Origin: Bacteroidetes bacterium QS_8_68_15
GTDB lineage: Bacteria; Bacteroidota; Rhodothermia; Rhodothermales; Salinibacteraceae
Reading direction: 5' to 3'
Assembly (NCBI GenBank): GCA_003023245.1
Contig: PXTR01000045.1
Span: 1-7,928, forward strand
Length of the DNA stretch: 7,928 nucleotides
Below are positions 6,928-7,928 of the stretch, one piece after another (the first letter of the stretch is position 1; every line of letters starts with the position of its first letter). Under the pieces are notes generated by a model. It did not search any database and was not told where the DNA came from. It worked only from the letters and a program-made list of their open reading frames with translations. The position numbers and the translations under genes were made by a program.

Positions 6928-7419
6928 ATGCTCATCGAATCCCGAAACGCCGGCGGAGTGCTCGCGGCGGGCGTGGCGCTCGTGCTCGTGACAGGCGCGC
7001 TGCTGCCGCCGTTCGTAGACGGCGCGGCGCGGCTCGTCGTGCGGCAGGCCTTTGCGCCAGTGTGTCACCAGCTGCCGGCGCGTTCCTTTGCCATCGGCGG
7101 CGTGCCGCTGGCGGTGGGGCACCGGTGCTTCGGGATCTACGCGGGGCTGGCTGCCGGAGCGCTGCTGTGGATGCTCGCGGCGGTGGGCGTGAAACGGGAG
7201 GTCGGGCGTCGCGCCGGGAGACTGCTGGTGGTGGCGGGCGCGCCGGCGGCGGCGGACTGGGCGCTGGGCGCGCTGGGCTGGTGGGCGAACACGCCGGGCT
7301 CGCGCGCGGCGACCGGCGCGCTGCTGGGGGCGGCGATGGGGCTGCTTCTGGCGCGGGCGGCGGGGCAAGCGCTCGCAAGGCGCTCCGGCGCGGCGGAGGC
7401 CCGGGCGGAACACGCATGA
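6928..7419 (+). CDS. DUF2085 family membrane protein
   Basis: A 163-aa integral membrane protein of unknown function. Hydrophobic segments lie near 11-33, 68-87, 98-117 and 128-147. The family signature is visible: CHQLPARSF (46-54) after the first membrane segment, then HRCFGIYAG (65-73), and a late Trp/Gly-rich segment ending SRAATGALLGAAMG. Most relatives as I recall them have CxRC in the second motif (for example CARCTGIY). Here the first Cys is Gly64, followed by His65, so a metal or disulfide site, if one exists, would be altered. The Ala/Arg-rich C-terminus (150-163) looks cytoplasmic. The start ATG at 6928 has no Shine-Dalgarno sequence. The gene is divergent from groES and probably heads a unit with the next membrane gene. 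Confidence 0.85.
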   Translation: MLIESRNAGGVLAAGVALVLVTGALLPPFVDGAARLVVRQAFAPVCHQLPARSFAIGGVPLAVGHRCFGIYAGLAAGALLWMLAAVGVKREVGRRAGRLLVVAGAPAAADWALGALGWWANTPGSRAATGALLGAAMGLLLARAAGQALARRSGAAEARAEHA

Positions 7420-7437
7420 GCAAGTTCGACGACCGTT

Positions 7438-7469
7438 TTTTCTCACCCCCCCAACCCAGACGTTCACCC
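7438..7469 (+). repeat. C-rich heptad tract before the last gene
   Basis: Counting back from the ATG at 7470, the 7-base units are TTCACCC (7463-7469), CCAGACG (7456), CCCCAAC (7449) and CTCACCC (7442). The first and last are 21 bases apart and differ at one base. Its presence suggests that 7420-7469 is intergenic rather than the start of the next protein. Confidence 0.4.
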
Positions 7470-7928
7470 ATGCCCGGCAAAACCAACTCCATCCTCGTCG
7501 GCGGCGTGGTGGCCGCCGGCGTCGCCGCCTTCGCTTCGTTCATTCCTGTAGCCGGCTCGTGCATCGGGTGTCTGGCATACATCGCCGCCGGGCTGGTGGC
7601 GGTGTGGCACTACGTGGAGACGCATCGCCTCACCATTTCGGGCGGCACGGGTGCGGGAATGGGCGCGGGAGCGGGAGCGGTCGCGGGCCTCGTCGGGACG
7701 CTGATTTCGTTCCTCTTTCAGGTGCTGGGGCTCCTGCCCGGGTATTCGGAAGGACTCCAACGGCTCAGCGAGTCGGGGCAGCTCTCGGAAGAACAGCTGG
7801 AAGCCGCCCGCACCGCTTTGGAGTCGTCGCTGCTCTACGTGGGCGTAGCGGTGATTGGCCTCATCGTCGGCGCGAGTCTGGGCGCCATCGGCGGTGTCAT
7901 CGGCGCGTCGGTCTTCGAGCGCGGCGGC
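7470..7928 (+). CDS. glycine-rich membrane protein, incomplete at the right edge
   Basis: An open frame of at least 153 codons runs off the window without a stop. I do not recognise the family. Visible: a hydrophobic N-terminal segment (about 8-28), a second (about 29-46) with a CIGC pair (Cys31, Cys34), a glycine-zipper stretch GGTGAGMGAGAGAVAG (58-73) leading into a third (about 68-90), an amphipathic acidic helix (about 93-118, SEEQLEAARTALE), and a fourth segment (about 121-147) again rich in Gly/Ala. I chose the ATG at 7470 because hydrophobic sequence begins just after it and a heptad tract lies before it. An in-frame ATG at 7416 overlaps the DUF2085 stop (ATGA) and would add 18 residues. 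The close spacing suggests co-transcription with the DUF2085 gene. Confidence 0.7.
   Translation, partial: MPGKTNSILVGGVVAAGVAAFASFIPVAGSCIGCLAYIAAGLVAVWHYVETHRLTISGGTGAGMGAGAGAVAGLVGTLISFLFQVLGLLPGYSEGLQRLSESGQLSEEQLEAARTALESSLLYVGVAVIGLIVGASLGAIGGVIGASVFERGG

Overview
The window is GC-rich chromosomal DNA from a bacterium that looks like a member of the Bacteroidota/Rhodothermota (Rhodothermus/Salinibacter-like). The reasons are the Bacteroidota-type alanine dehydrogenase with an N-terminal extension, the DUF2085 membrane protein, the acidic and GGM-rich GroEL tail, and the absence of Shine-Dalgarno sequences before every gene start. The assignment is inferred from protein character and was not checked by a database search.

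Layout. 151-1368 (minus) is alanine dehydrogenase. 1369-1889 is a non-coding interval with several predicted hairpins. 1890-3566 (plus) is a soluble two-PAS sensor histidine kinase with no response regulator beside it. 3567-3912 is non-coding and holds a REP-like dispersed palindrome and a repeat-rich leader. 3913-4311 (plus) is a small TerB-like protein. A bidirectional terminator (4442-4479) separates it from the convergent groES-groEL operon (minus strand, groEL 4529-6220, groES 6355-6636), which has a CIRCE operator at 6747-6773. Divergent from groES, 6928-7419 (plus) is a DUF2085 membrane protein, followed by a glycine-rich membrane protein that runs off the right edge (7470 onward).

How the genes relate. 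Only groES-groEL is a clear functional unit: a heat-shock chaperonin operon under probable HrcA control. The two membrane proteins at the right edge may be co-transcribed. The other genes are metabolic, signalling or stress-related singletons.

The most unusual pattern is at gene borders. Several intergenic stretches are degenerate 7-bp periodic tracts, and four of the six visible stop codons (alanine dehydrogenase, kinase, TerB-like, groES) lie inside such a tract. Other tracts abut start codons (TerB-like, groEL, groES, the last membrane gene). A second notable point is that alanine dehydrogenase carries Gly-Arg where NAD-dependent relatives have Asp-Leu, which suggests NADP(H) use.
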